Source: Thomasclavelia cocleata (lineage in GTDB: Bacteria > Bacillota_I > Bacilli_A > Erysipelotrichales > Coprobacillaceae). Taken from it: DNA of 64,000 bases. The position numbers and the translations under genes were made by a program. The notes under the pieces were generated by a model. The model saw only the letters and a program-made list of their open reading frames with translations. It was not told where the DNA came from and did no database searches. Positions 53,499-63,400 of the stretch are shown here, in pieces; positions within the stretch are counted from its first letter, which is position 1, and every line of letters begins with the position of its first letter. The stretch is from the NCBI RefSeq assembly GCF_900102365.1, contig NZ_FOIN01000005.1, positions 50,203-114,202 of the forward strand, read 5' to 3'.

Positions 53499-54497
53499 TT
53501 ATTTACAAGCTTCTTCAATCGCTACTGCAACAGCAACAGTTGCACCAACCATTGGATTGTTACCCATACCGATTAATCCCATCATTTCTACGTGAGCAGG
53601 AACTGATGAAGAACCAGCAAATTGAGCATCTGAATGCATACGTCCCATAGTATCAGTCATACCATAAGAAGCAGGCCCAGCTGCCATATTATCAGGGTGT
53701 AAAGTACGCCCAGTTCCTCCACCTGAAGCAACTGAGAAATATTTTTTACCTTGTTCAATACATTCTTTTTTATATGTTCCAGCAACAGGATGTTGGAAAC
53801 GAGTAGGGTTAGTAGAGTTACCAGTAATTGATACATCTACACCTTCTTTATGCATGATAGCAACACCTTCTCTAACATCATCAGCACCATAGCAATTAAC
53901 TTTAGCGCGAGGACCATTAGAATAAGCTGTTCTTGATAATTCTTTTACTTCACCTGTAAAATAATCGAATTGAGTTTCCACGTAAGTGAATCCATTAATT
54001 CTTGAGATAATTTTAGCAGCATCTTTTCCTAAACCGTTTAAGATAACTCTTAATGGGTTAGTTCTAACTTTATTAGCTTTTTCTGCAATTTTGATTGCAC
54101 CTTCAGCAGCTGCGAAAGATTCATGTCCTGCTAAGAAAGCAAAACATTCAGTTCCTTCATCTAATAACATAGAACCTAAGTTACCATGTCCTAAACCTAC
54201 TTTACGGTCATCTGCAACTGATCCTGGAATACAGAAAGATTGTAACCCAATACCAATTGTTTTGGCAGCATCTACTGCTTTAGTATCTCCGTTTTTGATA
54301 GCCATAGCTGCACCTACAGTGTAAGCCCAACAAGCATTTTCAAAACAGATTGGTTGTGTTGATTTTACGATTTCGTAAACATCAATACCTTTTTCATCGC
54401 AGATAGCTTTAGCTTCTTCGATTGATTTAATATCAAATTTTGCTAATGCAGCGTTAATTTGATCAATTCTTCTTTCATAACTTTCAAACAATGCCAT
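53499..54497 (-). CDS. GGGtGRT protein
   Basis: 332 residues. Near residue 267 it contains VASGGGTGRTLHPDN, the signature after which this family is named, plus highly conserved stretches such as PICFENACWAYTVGAA, GLGHGNLGSMLLDEGTECFAFLAGHE and GMTDTMGRMHSDAQFAGSSS. The family occurs in anaerobic Firmicutes and its biochemical role is not established. It lies 15 bp after a NifU-like gene, with GGAGG before the ATG. The many conserved Gly, His and Cys residues suggest an enzyme. The codon usage (fewer AT-rich choices) suggests high expression. Confidence 0.85.
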   Translation of the reverse strand: MALFESYERRIDQINAALAKFDIKSIEEAKAICDEKGIDVYEIVKSTQPICFENACWAYTVGAAMAIKNGDTKAVDAAKTIGIGLQSFCIPGSVADDRKVGLGHGNLGSMLLDEGTECFAFLAGHESFAAAEGAIKIAEKANKVRTNPLRVILNGLGKDAAKIISRINGFTYVETQFDYFTGEVKELSRTAYSNGPRAKVNCYGADDVREGVAIMHKEGVDVSITGNSTNPTRFQHPVAGTYKKECIEQGKKYFSVASGGGTGRTLHPDNMAAGPASYGMTDTMGRMHSDAQFAGSSSVPAHVEMMGLIGMGNNPMVGATVAVAVAIEEACK

Positions 54498-54512
54498 TTT
54501 AGTACCCTCCTA

Positions 54513-55205
54513 TTATTCCTTTCTTGGATCGATGTACTTAGCAGCATCATTAAATCTACCGTAAGTACCAGTAGCTTCCTTGATTGCTTCATTAGCATCT
54601 TTTCCAGCTTTAACCATATCCATCATTCTACCTAAATTTGTAAATTCATAACCGATGATTTCATCATTTTCATCTAAAGCGATTCTATTGATATAACCTT
54701 CAGTTAATTCTAGGTAACGAGGACCTTTAGCTTTTGTAGAGTAAGAAGTACCAGTCATACTTCTTAAACCTTTTCCTAAGTCTTCTAATCCAGCTCCAAT
54801 TGGTAAACCACCTTCAGAGAAAGCAGATTGAGTACGTCCATAAACGATTTGTAAGAATAATTCTCTCATTGCAGTATTGATAGCATCACAAACTAAGTCA
54901 GTATTTAAACCTTCTAATAAAGTTTTACCAACTAATGCTTCTGAAGCCATTGCTGCAGAATGAGTCATCCCTGAACAACCAATAGTTTCAATTAGTGCTT
55001 CTTCAATAATCCCTTCTTTAACATTCAATGTTAATTTACAGGCACCTTGTTGAGGAGCACACCAACCAATACCATGTGTTAAACCAGAGATATCTTTAAT
55101 TTCTCTAGAATATACCCATTTTCCTTCTTCTGGAATTGGAGCACAACCATGTGAAGCGCCTTGTTTGACACAACACATTTCTTCTACTTCATGTGAATAA
55201 ATCAT
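54513..55205 (-). CDS. NifU/SufU-like iron-sulfur scaffold protein paired with GGGtGRT
   Basis: 230 residues. The N-terminal half has the scaffold-type conserved residues GIGWCAPQQGACKLTL and IGCSGMTHSAAMASEALVGKTL (Cys residues in IscU-like positions). The C-terminal half contains ELTEGYINRIALDENDEIIGYEFTNLG. The family is annotated as iron-sulfur cluster assembly scaffold and is regularly found next to GGGtGRT genes; the client is unknown. First gene of a two-gene operon on this strand. Confidence 0.82.
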   Translation of the reverse strand: MIYSHEVEEMCCVKQGASHGCAPIPEEGKWVYSREIKDISGLTHGIGWCAPQQGACKLTLNVKEGIIEEALIETIGCSGMTHSAAMASEALVGKTLLEGLNTDLVCDAINTAMRELFLQIVYGRTQSAFSEGGLPIGAGLEDLGKGLRSMTGTSYSTKAKGPRYLELTEGYINRIALDENDEIIGYEFTNLGRMMDMVKAGKDANEAIKEATGTYGRFNDAAKYIDPRKE

Positions 55206-55542
55206 TTTTTCTAACTCCCTTCGTGTTTTCGATTATAAATAGCTAGTTACACTATTTAAGGCGAACTAAAATCACCTGAATAAAGTATAGAATAAAGCAG
55301 GGTTAAAGTCAATGAAACATCAACGATTATCTAATAAATTCGACAAAAGCTAATGAATATTCTAAAAGTTACAAGGAGAAAGATTGATGATATTAGTAAT
55401 TATAAATTATTAAGTAAATATGTATTTAATAATATGTTAATATTAGTGAGATAAAGAATTTTAATTGATTGACAATAAAATTTTATTGATTTATGCTTGA
55501 TTTATGAGTTACCAGTAGCTCTTTAAAAAGGAGCGAAAAATT
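55206..55542. other. Divergent intergenic region
   Basis: Holds the promoters for the NifU-like operon (minus) and the C45-type gene (plus). I see no open frame, repeat or stable RNA here. Confidence 0.45.
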
Positions 55543-56541
55543 ATGTATCATTCAAGATTTAAAGGAACCCATTACCAAATTGGGTATAAGTGGGGAAAAA
55601 TGTTATTTAAAAATAATCATTTATTTTTAGATAATGTCCCATTTAAATTAACACAAGAAAGAAAAGAATTTGCATTACAGTGTTTACCATATTATCAAGA
55701 ATATTTTCCTGAAGTAGTTGAAGAAATACAAGGAATAGCAGATGGTCAAGAATGTTCATTTGAATCTATTTGTTCTGTTCTTTTTAGTATGTATTGTATT
55801 ATTCCAGAAATACATTGTTCTTGTTTTGTATTAAGAAACCAGAAAGAGATATTATTAGGACGTAATAGTGATTTTTTGACAGAAATTGAAAAACTATATA
55901 CTAATTGTATTTATCAATTTAGCAATGAATCGTATGCTTTTAATGGTAATACAACAGCATGTGTAGAAATTGAAGATGGCATAAATGAATATGGTTTAGC
56001 AGTTGGATTAACATCTGTTTATCCAACTGTAAAAAAGCCTGGGTTGAATGCAGGGATGATGTTGCGATTATTTTTAGAAAAATGTAAGACTGTTAATGAA
56101 GTTATTGAATTAATTAAGACATTGCCAATTGCATCAAGTCAAACTTTTATTTTAGCTGATACAAGTGGCAATAATGCTTTGATTGAGTGTAATGCTGAAA
56201 AAACTGAAATAGTTAGTAATAGTAAAACAGTGTGGGCAACTAATTTATTTCATACAAAGAAAATGGAAAAGTATAATAACTATGAAATTGATGATTGGAA
56301 TGGAGAATTACGTTATCAAACAATAGCAAAAGCGGTATTGAAAGAACAAATTAATTCTTTTGATGATGTAGTTGATTTGTTATCAGGAAAATATGGTTTT
56401 CTTTGCCAATATGAACGAAGAACAGGTAAAGATACTGTTTGGTCAGTAATTTATGATTTAAAGCAAAAAAAGATATATCGAGTTGAAGGAAATCCATCTC
56501 GAAAGAAATTTGTTGAAGATAAAAGATTTAAGTTTAGATAA
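55543..56541 (+). CDS. C45-type Ntn hydrolase (acyltransferase/choloylglycine hydrolase-like)
   Basis: 332 residues, AAAAGGAGCG before the ATG. The N-terminal helical part (GTHYQIGYKWGKML, YFPEVVEEIQGIADGQ) leads to HCSCFVLRN with the candidate nucleophile Cys and LLGRNSDF. Then ACVEIEDGINEYGLAVGLTSV and WATNLFHTKKM are typical of the C45/acyl-CoA:6-APA acyltransferase family. Activation usually occurs by self-cleavage before the Cys. Substrates may be acylated amino acids or peptides; unknown here. Single gene closed by a hairpin that overlaps its stop. Confidence 0.78.
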   Translation: MYHSRFKGTHYQIGYKWGKMLFKNNHLFLDNVPFKLTQERKEFALQCLPYYQEYFPEVVEEIQGIADGQECSFESICSVLFSMYCIIPEIHCSCFVLRNQKEILLGRNSDFLTEIEKLYTNCIYQFSNESYAFNGNTTACVEIEDGINEYGLAVGLTSVYPTVKKPGLNAGMMLRLFLEKCKTVNEVIELIKTLPIASSQTFILADTSGNNALIECNAEKTEIVSNSKTVWATNLFHTKKMEKYNNYEIDDWNGELRYQTIAKAVLKEQINSFDDVVDLLSGKYGFLCQYERRTGKDTVWSVIYDLKQKKIYRVEGNPSRKKFVEDKRFKFR

Positions 56542-56561
56542 ACCCTCATTTTAGAGGGTTT
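56540..56561. terminator. Bidirectional terminator covering two convergent stop codons
   Basis: AAACCCTC-ATTTTA-GAGGGTTT, a perfect 8-bp stem shared by the ends of the C45-type gene and spoVB. Confidence 0.75.
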
Positions 56562-57862
56562 CAATTATTTGTACAAAACAGATATTTATAACAGGCACCT
56601 GCACTAATAACTAGAGTAATTAATAATCCTGTTAATAGGCTAACAGCAATACTAAAGACTCCTATATAATGACTTAATACATAAACTAAAATTATTTCTG
56701 AAGTACATTCAATAATACTGATAATAAACATTAATTTATTTTTATTTAATGCTTGTAGAAGAGCACTAAGAGGAGTTTGTAAATAAAAGATTGTGAAAGG
56801 AATTGCCATATATTTTAAATAATTAGCACCACTAGTTGTATTATATAAAATTTTTAAACAGAATTCAGGTATAAAATAAAAAATAAGAGTAAAAGGGACA
56901 CTGATTAGAAAACTACCAAGTAATGCTAAAAACATATGTTTTTTAGCAGCTGAGAATTTTTTATAAACTACATCATCTGTTATAATAGGTAAAAATAAGC
57001 GATAAATAACATTATTAAAAAAGGTAGGGGTAACTAATAAAGAAATTACATAACCACTAATGATTGCATATTGCTGGTGAATAGTACTTTCACTTAAATT
57101 AAATTTAGTTAAAACAAATACTAATGTAATTGGTTCAAGAAATGAAACAACACAATGATATAATCTAGAACCTGTTAATGGCATAGCGATATTTAACATA
57201 TCTTTTATTTGGAGGTTATTAACGATACTTTTTTTATTAAAAGTTGTAATTTTGTGATCCTTTAGACGAGTGGATAAGTAAATAATTGAGCTTAGTTCAC
57301 CAATAGACATGGCAAAAGTTGCAAAACTTACTAAATAGGTATCAGCTAAAAAAGAAAATTTTCTAATCATAAAGTAACTAAAAGCTAAACGAGCTATTTC
57401 TTCAACAAACCCAGCTTTAGCTACAAGAAAAACATTTTGTCGAGCAAGAAAATAATTTTTAATAATACCACTGATTCCAACAAGGGGAATGAATAGTGCT
57501 AAGGATAATAAAGGATAAAAAGCACCTTCATTTTTTAATAGATCATGACTAATAAATTTTGAAGCAAATAATAAGGTACTCATTACAATAACACAGGTAA
57601 AAAGGCAGATAGTAAAAGCAGATATAATAATCTTTTTATTATTGTATTTAGGGTTTGCAACTAATCTAAAAACAGCTGAAGGAATACCAAGTTGTCCTAA
57701 GGTGATACATAAGGAAACAGTAGGCATAACTAGTATATATAAAGCCATTGCTTCACTACTTAATTGACGTGCTAAAATCATTCTATTAAGGATACTGAAT
57801 AATTTAGCAATGGCAGAACTAGCGGAAAGAATGATAAAAGAATTTATTAGTTTTCTTTTCAT
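56561..57862 (-). CDS. spoVB: SpoVB/MurJ-like flippase of the MOP superfamily
   Basis: 433 residues with about 12-14 hydrophobic segments. The start KRKLINSFIILSASSAIAKL and RMILARQLSSEAMALYILVMP match stage V sporulation protein B, a MATE-like lipid II-type flippase for spore cortex or a general peptidoglycan precursor flippase. In Bacillus spoVB also lies next to comN and upstream of recJ-apt-relA; the same neighbourhood here, but in divergent orientation, supports the call. Related YtgP/MurJ proteins are an alternative. Slightly shorter than Bacillus SpoVB (about 518). Confidence 0.8.
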   Translation of the reverse strand: MKRKLINSFIILSASSAIAKLFSILNRMILARQLSSEAMALYILVMPTVSLCITLGQLGIPSAVFRLVANPKYNNKKIIISAFTICLFTCVIVMSTLLFASKFISHDLLKNEGAFYPLLSLALFIPLVGISGIIKNYFLARQNVFLVAKAGFVEEIARLAFSYFMIRKFSFLADTYLVSFATFAMSIGELSSIIYLSTRLKDHKITTFNKKSIVNNLQIKDMLNIAMPLTGSRLYHCVVSFLEPITLVFVLTKFNLSESTIHQQYAIISGYVISLLVTPTFFNNVIYRLFLPIITDDVVYKKFSAAKKHMFLALLGSFLISVPFTLIFYFIPEFCLKILYNTTSGANYLKYMAIPFTIFYLQTPLSALLQALNKNKLMFIISIIECTSEIILVYVLSHYIGVFSIAVSLLTGLLITLVISAGACYKYLFCTNN

Positions 57863-57929
57863 AAAGCACTTCCTTTCTGATGAAATTTGTCATATAATAT
57901 GTAAGTGACTTTGAAATGGAGGGCTGAAT

Positions 57930-58220
57930 GTGGAATCGATTGACGATTTTAAATTTAATAAACGTGACCTTAATTTTTTAATTAAATTAAAAGCCCGTGA
58001 CTTTAAACAACAAAATATTCATAATATTACTGAGCAGCAAATAAAGGATTATTTGTTTGAACGTAAATGGCGAAAAAAAGATGCTATTCCTATGTGTGAA
58101 ATAATAGATGATATCATGAGTCTTGATTTTTCTGAAATATTTGACTATTTGAGTTTACAAGTTGTAAAAGAAGCATCGCGTTTGAGTATAAATGATTTTA
58201 CAGATTTAATTTCAAAATAG
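57930..58220 (+). CDS. comN: Post-transcriptional regulator ComN-like
   Basis: 96 residues from GTG 57930, 7 nt after GGAGG (an ATG two bases earlier is out of frame). Helical, charged sequence (NFLIKLKARDFKQQNI, YLFERKWRKKDAIPMCEIIDDIMSLDF) typical of the Post_transc_reg family. In Bacillus ComN acts on comE mRNA with DivIVA at the poles. Position between spoVB and recJ is the same as in Bacillus. Ended by its own terminator. Confidence 0.8.
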   Translation: MESIDDFKFNKRDLNFLIKLKARDFKQQNIHNITEQQIKDYLFERKWRKKDAIPMCEIIDDIMSLDFSEIFDYLSLQVVKEASRLSINDFTDLISK

Positions 58221-58240
58221 TTGCTTTAGCAACTATTTTT
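58216..58240 (+). terminator. Terminator after comN
   Basis: AATAGTTGC-TTTA-GCAACTATT followed by TTT, in the 37 bp before recJ. Confidence 0.75.
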
Positions 58241-58257
58241 ATTTGAAAGGAGTATTT

Positions 58258-59895
58258 ATGGAGTGGCAGATTATAAATGATTTGGACTACAAACACTATA
58301 TGCAAAAATACAATATAAATTCTCTTTTAGCAAAGATTTTTGCTTATAAGAATTATTCTCAATCTCAAATTGAATTAATGTTATCTAATCGTTTGATTTA
58401 TCATGATTTTTCATTGTTTTCTGAAGCAGAAATAACTTTAGAAAGAATTTATGAGGCGATTGAAAATAAAGAAAAGATTTGTATTTATGGTGATTATGAT
58501 TGTGATGGGATACTTGCAACATCAATTTTAGTAGAAGCATTTAGACAATTAGGGGTTGATGTCGGATATCATATTCCAAATCGCTTAGAAGATGGCTATG
58601 GTTTGAACTGTCAGCGAGTTGAACAGATTGCAAGTAAAGGATATAGTTTAATAATTACAGTTGATAATGGAGTAAAGGCTTATGATGCAGTCGAACGAGC
58701 TAATGAATTAGGAGTGGATGTAATTATTACTGATCACCATAATTGTGAAGAAGAACTTCCTGAAGCATTTTCAATCATCCATACTAAAATTTCTCCTGAT
58801 TATCCGTATAAAGAAATATCAGGCGGTTTTGTAGCTTATAAATTAGCTAGTGCTTTACTAAAAAAACATGATAAATATTTGTTTTGTCTAGCCGCTATCA
58901 CTACTATTTCTGATATGATGCCATTACTTGATGAAAATCGTGCTCTAGTTAAACGAGCATTGGAATTTATGAAAGAAAACAAATTTACTCAGTTAGAACT
59001 ATTATTAGGCAATAATCAAAAGTATAGTGTTACAAGTATTGGTTTTATCATTGCACCTAAAATCAATTCTTTTGGAAGATTAAGTGATTTAATCAATCCA
59101 AATCATTTGGTTAAATATTTTCGACAAGATGCATCGATTGAAATTTTAAAAGCAGTTAGTTCAAAAGCAGTTGAAATCAATGCTAAAAGACAAGAAATGA
59201 CAAATAAACAATACCAAAATGTTATAACAACACTTAATTCAGATGAGCAGTTTTTATATAGTTATCAAAATGAGATTCATGAAGGATTGATTGGATTAGT
59301 AGCAGGAAAATATACTCGTCAGTATAATCGACCTAGCTTTGTAATGAGTTTAGATACTAATAAAAATATTTATAAAGGCAGTGCTAGAGGGATTGAGGGA
59401 TTATCATTAAATAATATTTTTAAACAAGTTGAAGATATTTTAGAAAGTTATGGGGGACATGCTTTGGCAGGAGGGTTTAGTGTCAAGTTTGATAATGTTG
59501 AAAAGCTTAAACAAAAGTTAACTGATTATTTAAATAATCAGTTAGAAAATTATCAACCACCATTGACTAGTGTATTAGAAGTTTCAAGTGATGAAATCAG
59601 TCAAATTAGTGTAAAACAATTAGAACAGTTAGAACCACTAGGTAATGGTAATGAGGAAATGTATTTTTATGCAAAAGATTTACCAGTAAAGAGAGTAATT
59701 TTATTATCAAATGGAAAACATCTTCGTTTTGATCTTGATTTACCTAATACAAGAGGACAGGCATTGTTTTTTAATCATGGTGATATATTTGAAAAATATA
59801 AAGATGTTCAAAAGATAAATGTTATTGGTAAATTTAATATTAATGTCTATAATAATATGGAATCAGTTAATCTAATTATTGAAGCTATTAAATAG
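58258..59895 (+). CDS. recJ: Single-stranded-DNA-specific exonuclease RecJ
   Basis: 545 residues from ATG 58258, after AAAGGAG. The DHH phosphoesterase core shows YGDYDCDGI, TVDNGVKA, ITDHHNCEEELP (DHH) and KINSFGRL; the DHHA1 part has GSARGIEGLSL and GGHAGGFS-type GGHALAGGF; an OB-fold domain ends the protein (LEPLGNGNEEMYF). RecJ degrades single strands 5'-3' in recombination, mismatch and base-excision repair. It has the bacterial core length and lacks the long C-terminal extension of Bacillus RecJ. apt and rel follow, as in Bacillus. Confidence 0.93.
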   Translation: MEWQIINDLDYKHYMQKYNINSLLAKIFAYKNYSQSQIELMLSNRLIYHDFSLFSEAEITLERIYEAIENKEKICIYGDYDCDGILATSILVEAFRQLGVDVGYHIPNRLEDGYGLNCQRVEQIASKGYSLIITVDNGVKAYDAVERANELGVDVIITDHHNCEEELPEAFSIIHTKISPDYPYKEISGGFVAYKLASALLKKHDKYLFCLAAITTISDMMPLLDENRALVKRALEFMKENKFTQLELLLGNNQKYSVTSIGFIIAPKINSFGRLSDLINPNHLVKYFRQDASIEILKAVSSKAVEINAKRQEMTNKQYQNVITTLNSDEQFLYSYQNEIHEGLIGLVAGKYTRQYNRPSFVMSLDTNKNIYKGSARGIEGLSLNNIFKQVEDILESYGGHALAGGFSVKFDNVEKLKQKLTDYLNNQLENYQPPLTSVLEVSSDEISQISVKQLEQLEPLGNGNEEMYFYAKDLPVKRVILLSNGKHLRFDLDLPNTRGQALFFNHGDIFEKYKDVQKINVIGKFNINVYNNMESVNLIIEAIK

Positions 59896-59968
59896 TTTTA
59901 TTTAATACATAAAAATGGTATAATTAAATATCATAACGCATAATTGTAAAGGAGAATTAGTATATAAA

Positions 59969-60487
59969 ATGGATTTGACAAAATATGTAGCTAATATAAA
60001 AGATTTTCCTGAAGAAGGAATTATTTTTAGAGATGTGACACCATTAATGAAAGATCATAATGCTTTTAAAGAAACGATAGATCGATTTGTTATTTGGGCA
60101 AATAGTTTAGAGGCAAAAGTTGATATTGTTGCAGGACCAGAAGCACGAGGTTTTTTGTTTGGGTGTCCTGTAGCTTATAGTATTAATGCAGGATTTGTAC
60201 CAGTTAGAAAACCAGGTAAATTGCCTCGAGAAACGGTATGTGAATCATATGCTTTAGAATATGGAACTAATGAAGTTCATATTCATGCTGATAGTATTAA
60301 ACAAGGACAAAAAGTAATTATTGTTGATGACTTATTAGCAACAGGAGGAACTGTTGAGGCAACTATTAAATTAGTAGAAAAATTAGGTGGAGAAGTAATT
60401 GGTATTGCTTTTTTAATTGAATTGGAAGAATTAAAAGGACGAGATAAACTAGAAGGTTATAATATTTATTCAATGTTGAAATATTAA
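59969..60487 (+). CDS. apt: Adenine phosphoribosyltransferase
   Basis: 172 residues, full length. It starts [20 protein letters not shown] and has [20 protein letters not shown] and the PRPP-binding [13 protein letters not shown]. It makes AMP from adenine and PRPP in purine salvage. A TATAAT at 59918-59923 and AAAGGAGAA form a local promoter and RBS; the RBS-to-ATG gap is somewhat long (about 14 nt). Terminator follows, then rel. Confidence 0.95.
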   Translation: MDLTKYVANIKDFPEEGIIFRDVTPLMKDHNAFKETIDRFVIWANSLEAKVDIVAGPEARGFLFGCPVAYSINAGFVPVRKPGKLPRETVCESYALEYGTNEVHIHADSIKQGQKVIIVDDLLATGGTVEATIKLVEKLGGEVIGIAFLIELEELKGRDKLEGYNIYSMLKY

Positions 60488-60508
60488 AAAAGAGCATAGC
60501 TCTTTTTT
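60486..60508 (+). terminator. Terminator after apt
   Basis: AAAAAAGAGC-ATA-GCTCTTTTTT, a perfect 10-bp stem. Confidence 0.85.
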
Positions 60509-60530
60509 AATAATTAAGGGAGGTGCTAAA

Positions 60531-62756
60531 ATGATGGAATACAAAAATGCAAGAGATAGTGTTTCAATAAAAGATGTTCTAGAAGTATGTAGTAAATATA
60601 TTACTAGTCAAGAAAGCCTAAATTTAATAAATCAGGCTTATGATTATATTATGGAAAAGCATAAGGATCAAAAACGAAAAAGTGGTGAACCATATACTAA
60701 TCATTTGATTTGGGTAGCTTATATTTTGGCAACTTTACAGACTGGACCAGCTACGATTACAGCAGGATTGCTTCATGATGTAATGGAAGATTGTCATGTC
60801 AGTCGTGAAGAAATGGTTGAACGTTTTGGAGAGGAAATAACAACATTAGTTGAAGGAGTTACAAAAATTGGCAAAATGCCTTTTAAAGATGAACTAGATG
60901 TTTATGCTGAAAATCATCGGAAAATCTATATTGCCATGGCTAAGGATATTCGAGTTATATTGATAAAGTTTGCTGATCGACTTCATAACATGAGAACATT
61001 ACAGTTTATGCCTCCTCATAAACAAAAAAGAATTGCAAGAGAAACTTTAGAAGTATATACACCAATTGCTCATCGTTTAGGAATCAATGATATTAAAACA
61101 GAATTAGAGGATTTAAGTTTATCATATTTAGATCCTGTAGCCTTTGAAGATATTTCTAATCTTTTAGCAGTTAAACAGGAAGAAAGAAAAGAATCTGTTG
61201 CTAAAATGATGGAATTTGTTAAAAATATGCTTGATGAAAATAAATATGAGTATCGAATTTTAGGAAGAGCTAAATCTATTTATAGTATTTATAAGAAAAT
61301 GTTTGTTAAAAAGAAACGTTTTGATGAGTTATATGATTTATATGCCTTAAGGATCATTACTAAAGATAAGATGGATTGTTATGGTATCTTAGGTTTGATT
61401 CACGATCATTATCGCCCGATTCCAGGAAGGTTTAAAGATTATATCGCTATGCCTAAACCCAATATGTATCAATCTTTGCATACTTCTGTAATTGGTGAAG
61501 ATGGTAATACTTTTGAAATTCAGATTCGTACTGAAGAGATGGATGAATTAGCAGAATTGGGAATAGCAGCTCATTGGCGTTATAAAGAAAATAAAGGTTA
61601 TTCTTCTAAAAAAGAACAACAAGAAATTGGTGAAAAATTACAATGGTTAAGAGAATTTATTTCTTTAAGTGATGATATTAAAGATGGTGACGCAAAAGAA
61701 TATTATGATTCATTGAGAAGGGATATTTTTGAAGCTAATGTTTATGTTTTAACACCTCAAGGAAAAATTGTTGAATTACCCAATGGTTCAACCCCTATTG
61801 ATTTTGCTTATCGGATTCATACAGAAGTAGGGCATAAAGCTGTAGGTGCTTTAGTTAATAATGTTATGGTACCAATTGATACTAAATTGAATACTGGTGA
61901 TGTAGTTGAAATCAAGACAAATAAACAATCTCAAGGTCCAAGTGAGGATTGGTTGAAATTTGTTCGTACTGCTGGTGCTCGTAATAAAATTCGGCAATTT
62001 ATTGCTTCTAAAGAGGCAGAAACTAAAAAAGATGCAATTGAAGAAGGTCGTAAGATTTTAAGAGATGAGCTTAGAAAGCGTCAGTTAGATGAAAAAAAAT
62101 ATTTAGATCCAGATACTTATAAAACTTTTTTAGGATCATTTGGTGCTCGCTCATTTGATGATATTCTTTATTTTATTGGTAAAAAGAGTTTACCAGCAAT
62201 GACTTTGATTGATCGAATAGTTCCTAAAAAGAGTGGTTTTTTTGACAGTATTTCTAAAATGCTTCAAAGAAATAATCAAGCTAATGAAAAACAACAGTCA
62301 TTAAGGAGCAATTCAGGTGTTGTTGTTAAAGGAATAGATGGTTTAAAAATACAATTGTCTAAATGCTGTAATCCAATTCCTGGGGATGATATTCAAGGAT
62401 TTGTTTCACAGGGACAAGGAATTAAAGTTCATCGTAAAGACTGCCCTAATATTCAAGTGCCGGAAATAAAATCTAGGTTAATAGATGTTTATTGGGATTT
62501 TGCTTCAATTTCAACTATGAGGTTTCAGGCAGACCTTGAAATAGTTGGTTTGGATCGAACTAATTTATTAAATGATGTAATTACATCATTAGGACAAATG
62601 AAGATTAATATTTTAAATATTCATGCTGATGTGATTGACATGAAAGCTATTATCAAACTTAAAATTTCAGTGGAAGATGCCCCAAGGTTACAACAGGCAA
62701 TTGATAATATTACTAAGATTCAAGGTATATTTGAAGTTAAAAGAGTTATTCATTAA
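60531..62756 (+). CDS. relA: Bifunctional (p)ppGpp synthetase/hydrolase Rel
   Basis: 741 residues. Order of domains: HD hydrolase (about 35-200) with GLLHDVMEDC and KFADRLHNMRT; synthetase (about 235-360) with RAKSIYSIYKKM, DLYALRII and YKDYIA-like FKDYIAMPKPNMYQSLHT; TGS (about 400-460, VYVLTPQGKIVELPNGSTPI); zinc-finger region with KCCNPIPGDDIQG and HRKDCPN; ACT (about 665-741). Both catalytic halves look intact, so it should make and destroy the alarmone. GGGAGGTG precedes the ATG. Last gene of the recJ-apt-rel block. Confidence 0.95.
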   Translation: MMEYKNARDSVSIKDVLEVCSKYITSQESLNLINQAYDYIMEKHKDQKRKSGEPYTNHLIWVAYILATLQTGPATITAGLLHDVMEDCHVSREEMVERFGEEITTLVEGVTKIGKMPFKDELDVYAENHRKIYIAMAKDIRVILIKFADRLHNMRTLQFMPPHKQKRIARETLEVYTPIAHRLGINDIKTELEDLSLSYLDPVAFEDISNLLAVKQEERKESVAKMMEFVKNMLDENKYEYRILGRAKSIYSIYKKMFVKKKRFDELYDLYALRIITKDKMDCYGILGLIHDHYRPIPGRFKDYIAMPKPNMYQSLHTSVIGEDGNTFEIQIRTEEMDELAELGIAAHWRYKENKGYSSKKEQQEIGEKLQWLREFISLSDDIKDGDAKEYYDSLRRDIFEANVYVLTPQGKIVELPNGSTPIDFAYRIHTEVGHKAVGALVNNVMVPIDTKLNTGDVVEIKTNKQSQGPSEDWLKFVRTAGARNKIRQFIASKEAETKKDAIEEGRKILRDELRKRQLDEKKYLDPDTYKTFLGSFGARSFDDILYFIGKKSLPAMTLIDRIVPKKSGFFDSISKMLQRNNQANEKQQSLRSNSGVVVKGIDGLKIQLSKCCNPIPGDDIQGFVSQGQGIKVHRKDCPNIQVPEIKSRLIDVYWDFASISTMRFQADLEIVGLDRTNLLNDVITSLGQMKINILNIHADVIDMKAIIKLKISVEDAPRLQQAIDNITKIQGIFEVKRVIH

Positions 62757-62763
62757 GTTAATT

Positions 62764-62801
62764 AAAAAAGATTTCTCCGTTTAAAAAGAGAAATCTTTTT
62801 T
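62764..62801. terminator. Bidirectional terminator between rel and the GNAT gene
   Basis: AAAAAAGATTTCTC and GAGAAATCTTTTTT arms, 14 bp each, loop of about 10 nt. Confidence 0.85.
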
Positions 62802-62803
62802 AA

Positions 62804-63322
62804 TTATAAATCAGAAGCAAGCATCCCATATATATAGCTGTCAGTCCATTCCCCTTTATTCCAATAATCTTTTATAAAATGTGCTTCTTTTCGCATTCCA
62901 ATTCTTTCACACAACTTAGCAGATGATAGATTTCTTGAATCTAAATTAGCTATAATTCTATGAACTCCATAATTTTTAAACATATATTCTACAACTGTCT
63001 TAACAGATTCATAAGCATATCCTTTACCAGAATATCTAGAATTAAATGTATAACCAATTTCAACAGTTTCTTTCATCTCTGTATAACAAATTGAGATATC
63101 GCCAATTACTTTTTTATCTAAAACACAGGCTAAATTGATTTTTCCTTCTTCTAACTTATTATATTTAAGTTTTTGTTGAAATTCTTTTAATTTATTATCT
63201 TCATTCCATACATCATGAAGCAAATATTTACATACTTTAGTATCACTATATATATCATATAAATCATTGATATCACTTTCTTTGAAAGGTCTGATTAATA
63301 ATCTTTCTGTTCTTAAAATCAT
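62804..63322 (-). CDS. GNAT-family N-acetyltransferase (RimJ/RimL-like)
   Basis: 172 residues; ATG at 63322 with GGAG 8 nt upstream. Start MILRTERLLIRPFKESDIND, then IGDISICYTEM, EIGYTFNSRYSGKGYAYESV (acetyl-CoA loop, RYSGKGYA) and NLSSAKLCERIGMRKEAHF. This is the usual pattern of RimJ/RimL-type acetyltransferases that modify protein N-termini or small molecules. Target unknown. Confidence 0.85.
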   Translation of the reverse strand: MILRTERLLIRPFKESDINDLYDIYSDTKVCKYLLHDVWNEDNKLKEFQQKLKYNKLEEGKINLACVLDKKVIGDISICYTEMKETVEIGYTFNSRYSGKGYAYESVKTVVEYMFKNYGVHRIIANLDSRNLSSAKLCERIGMRKEAHFIKDYWNKGEWTDSYIYGMLASDL

Positions 63323-63400
63323 CAATTACGCTCCTTTGTGAATTTTAATTTATCATTATACTTATTACCATTTGTAAAAGTAAATGATATTTTATGATAA

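Noticed and set aside
53986..54324. Plus-strand frame of 112 codons inside the GGGtGRT gene
   Set aside because: Antisense shadow of a strongly conserved gene with Ala/Pro-rich composition and no start signal.
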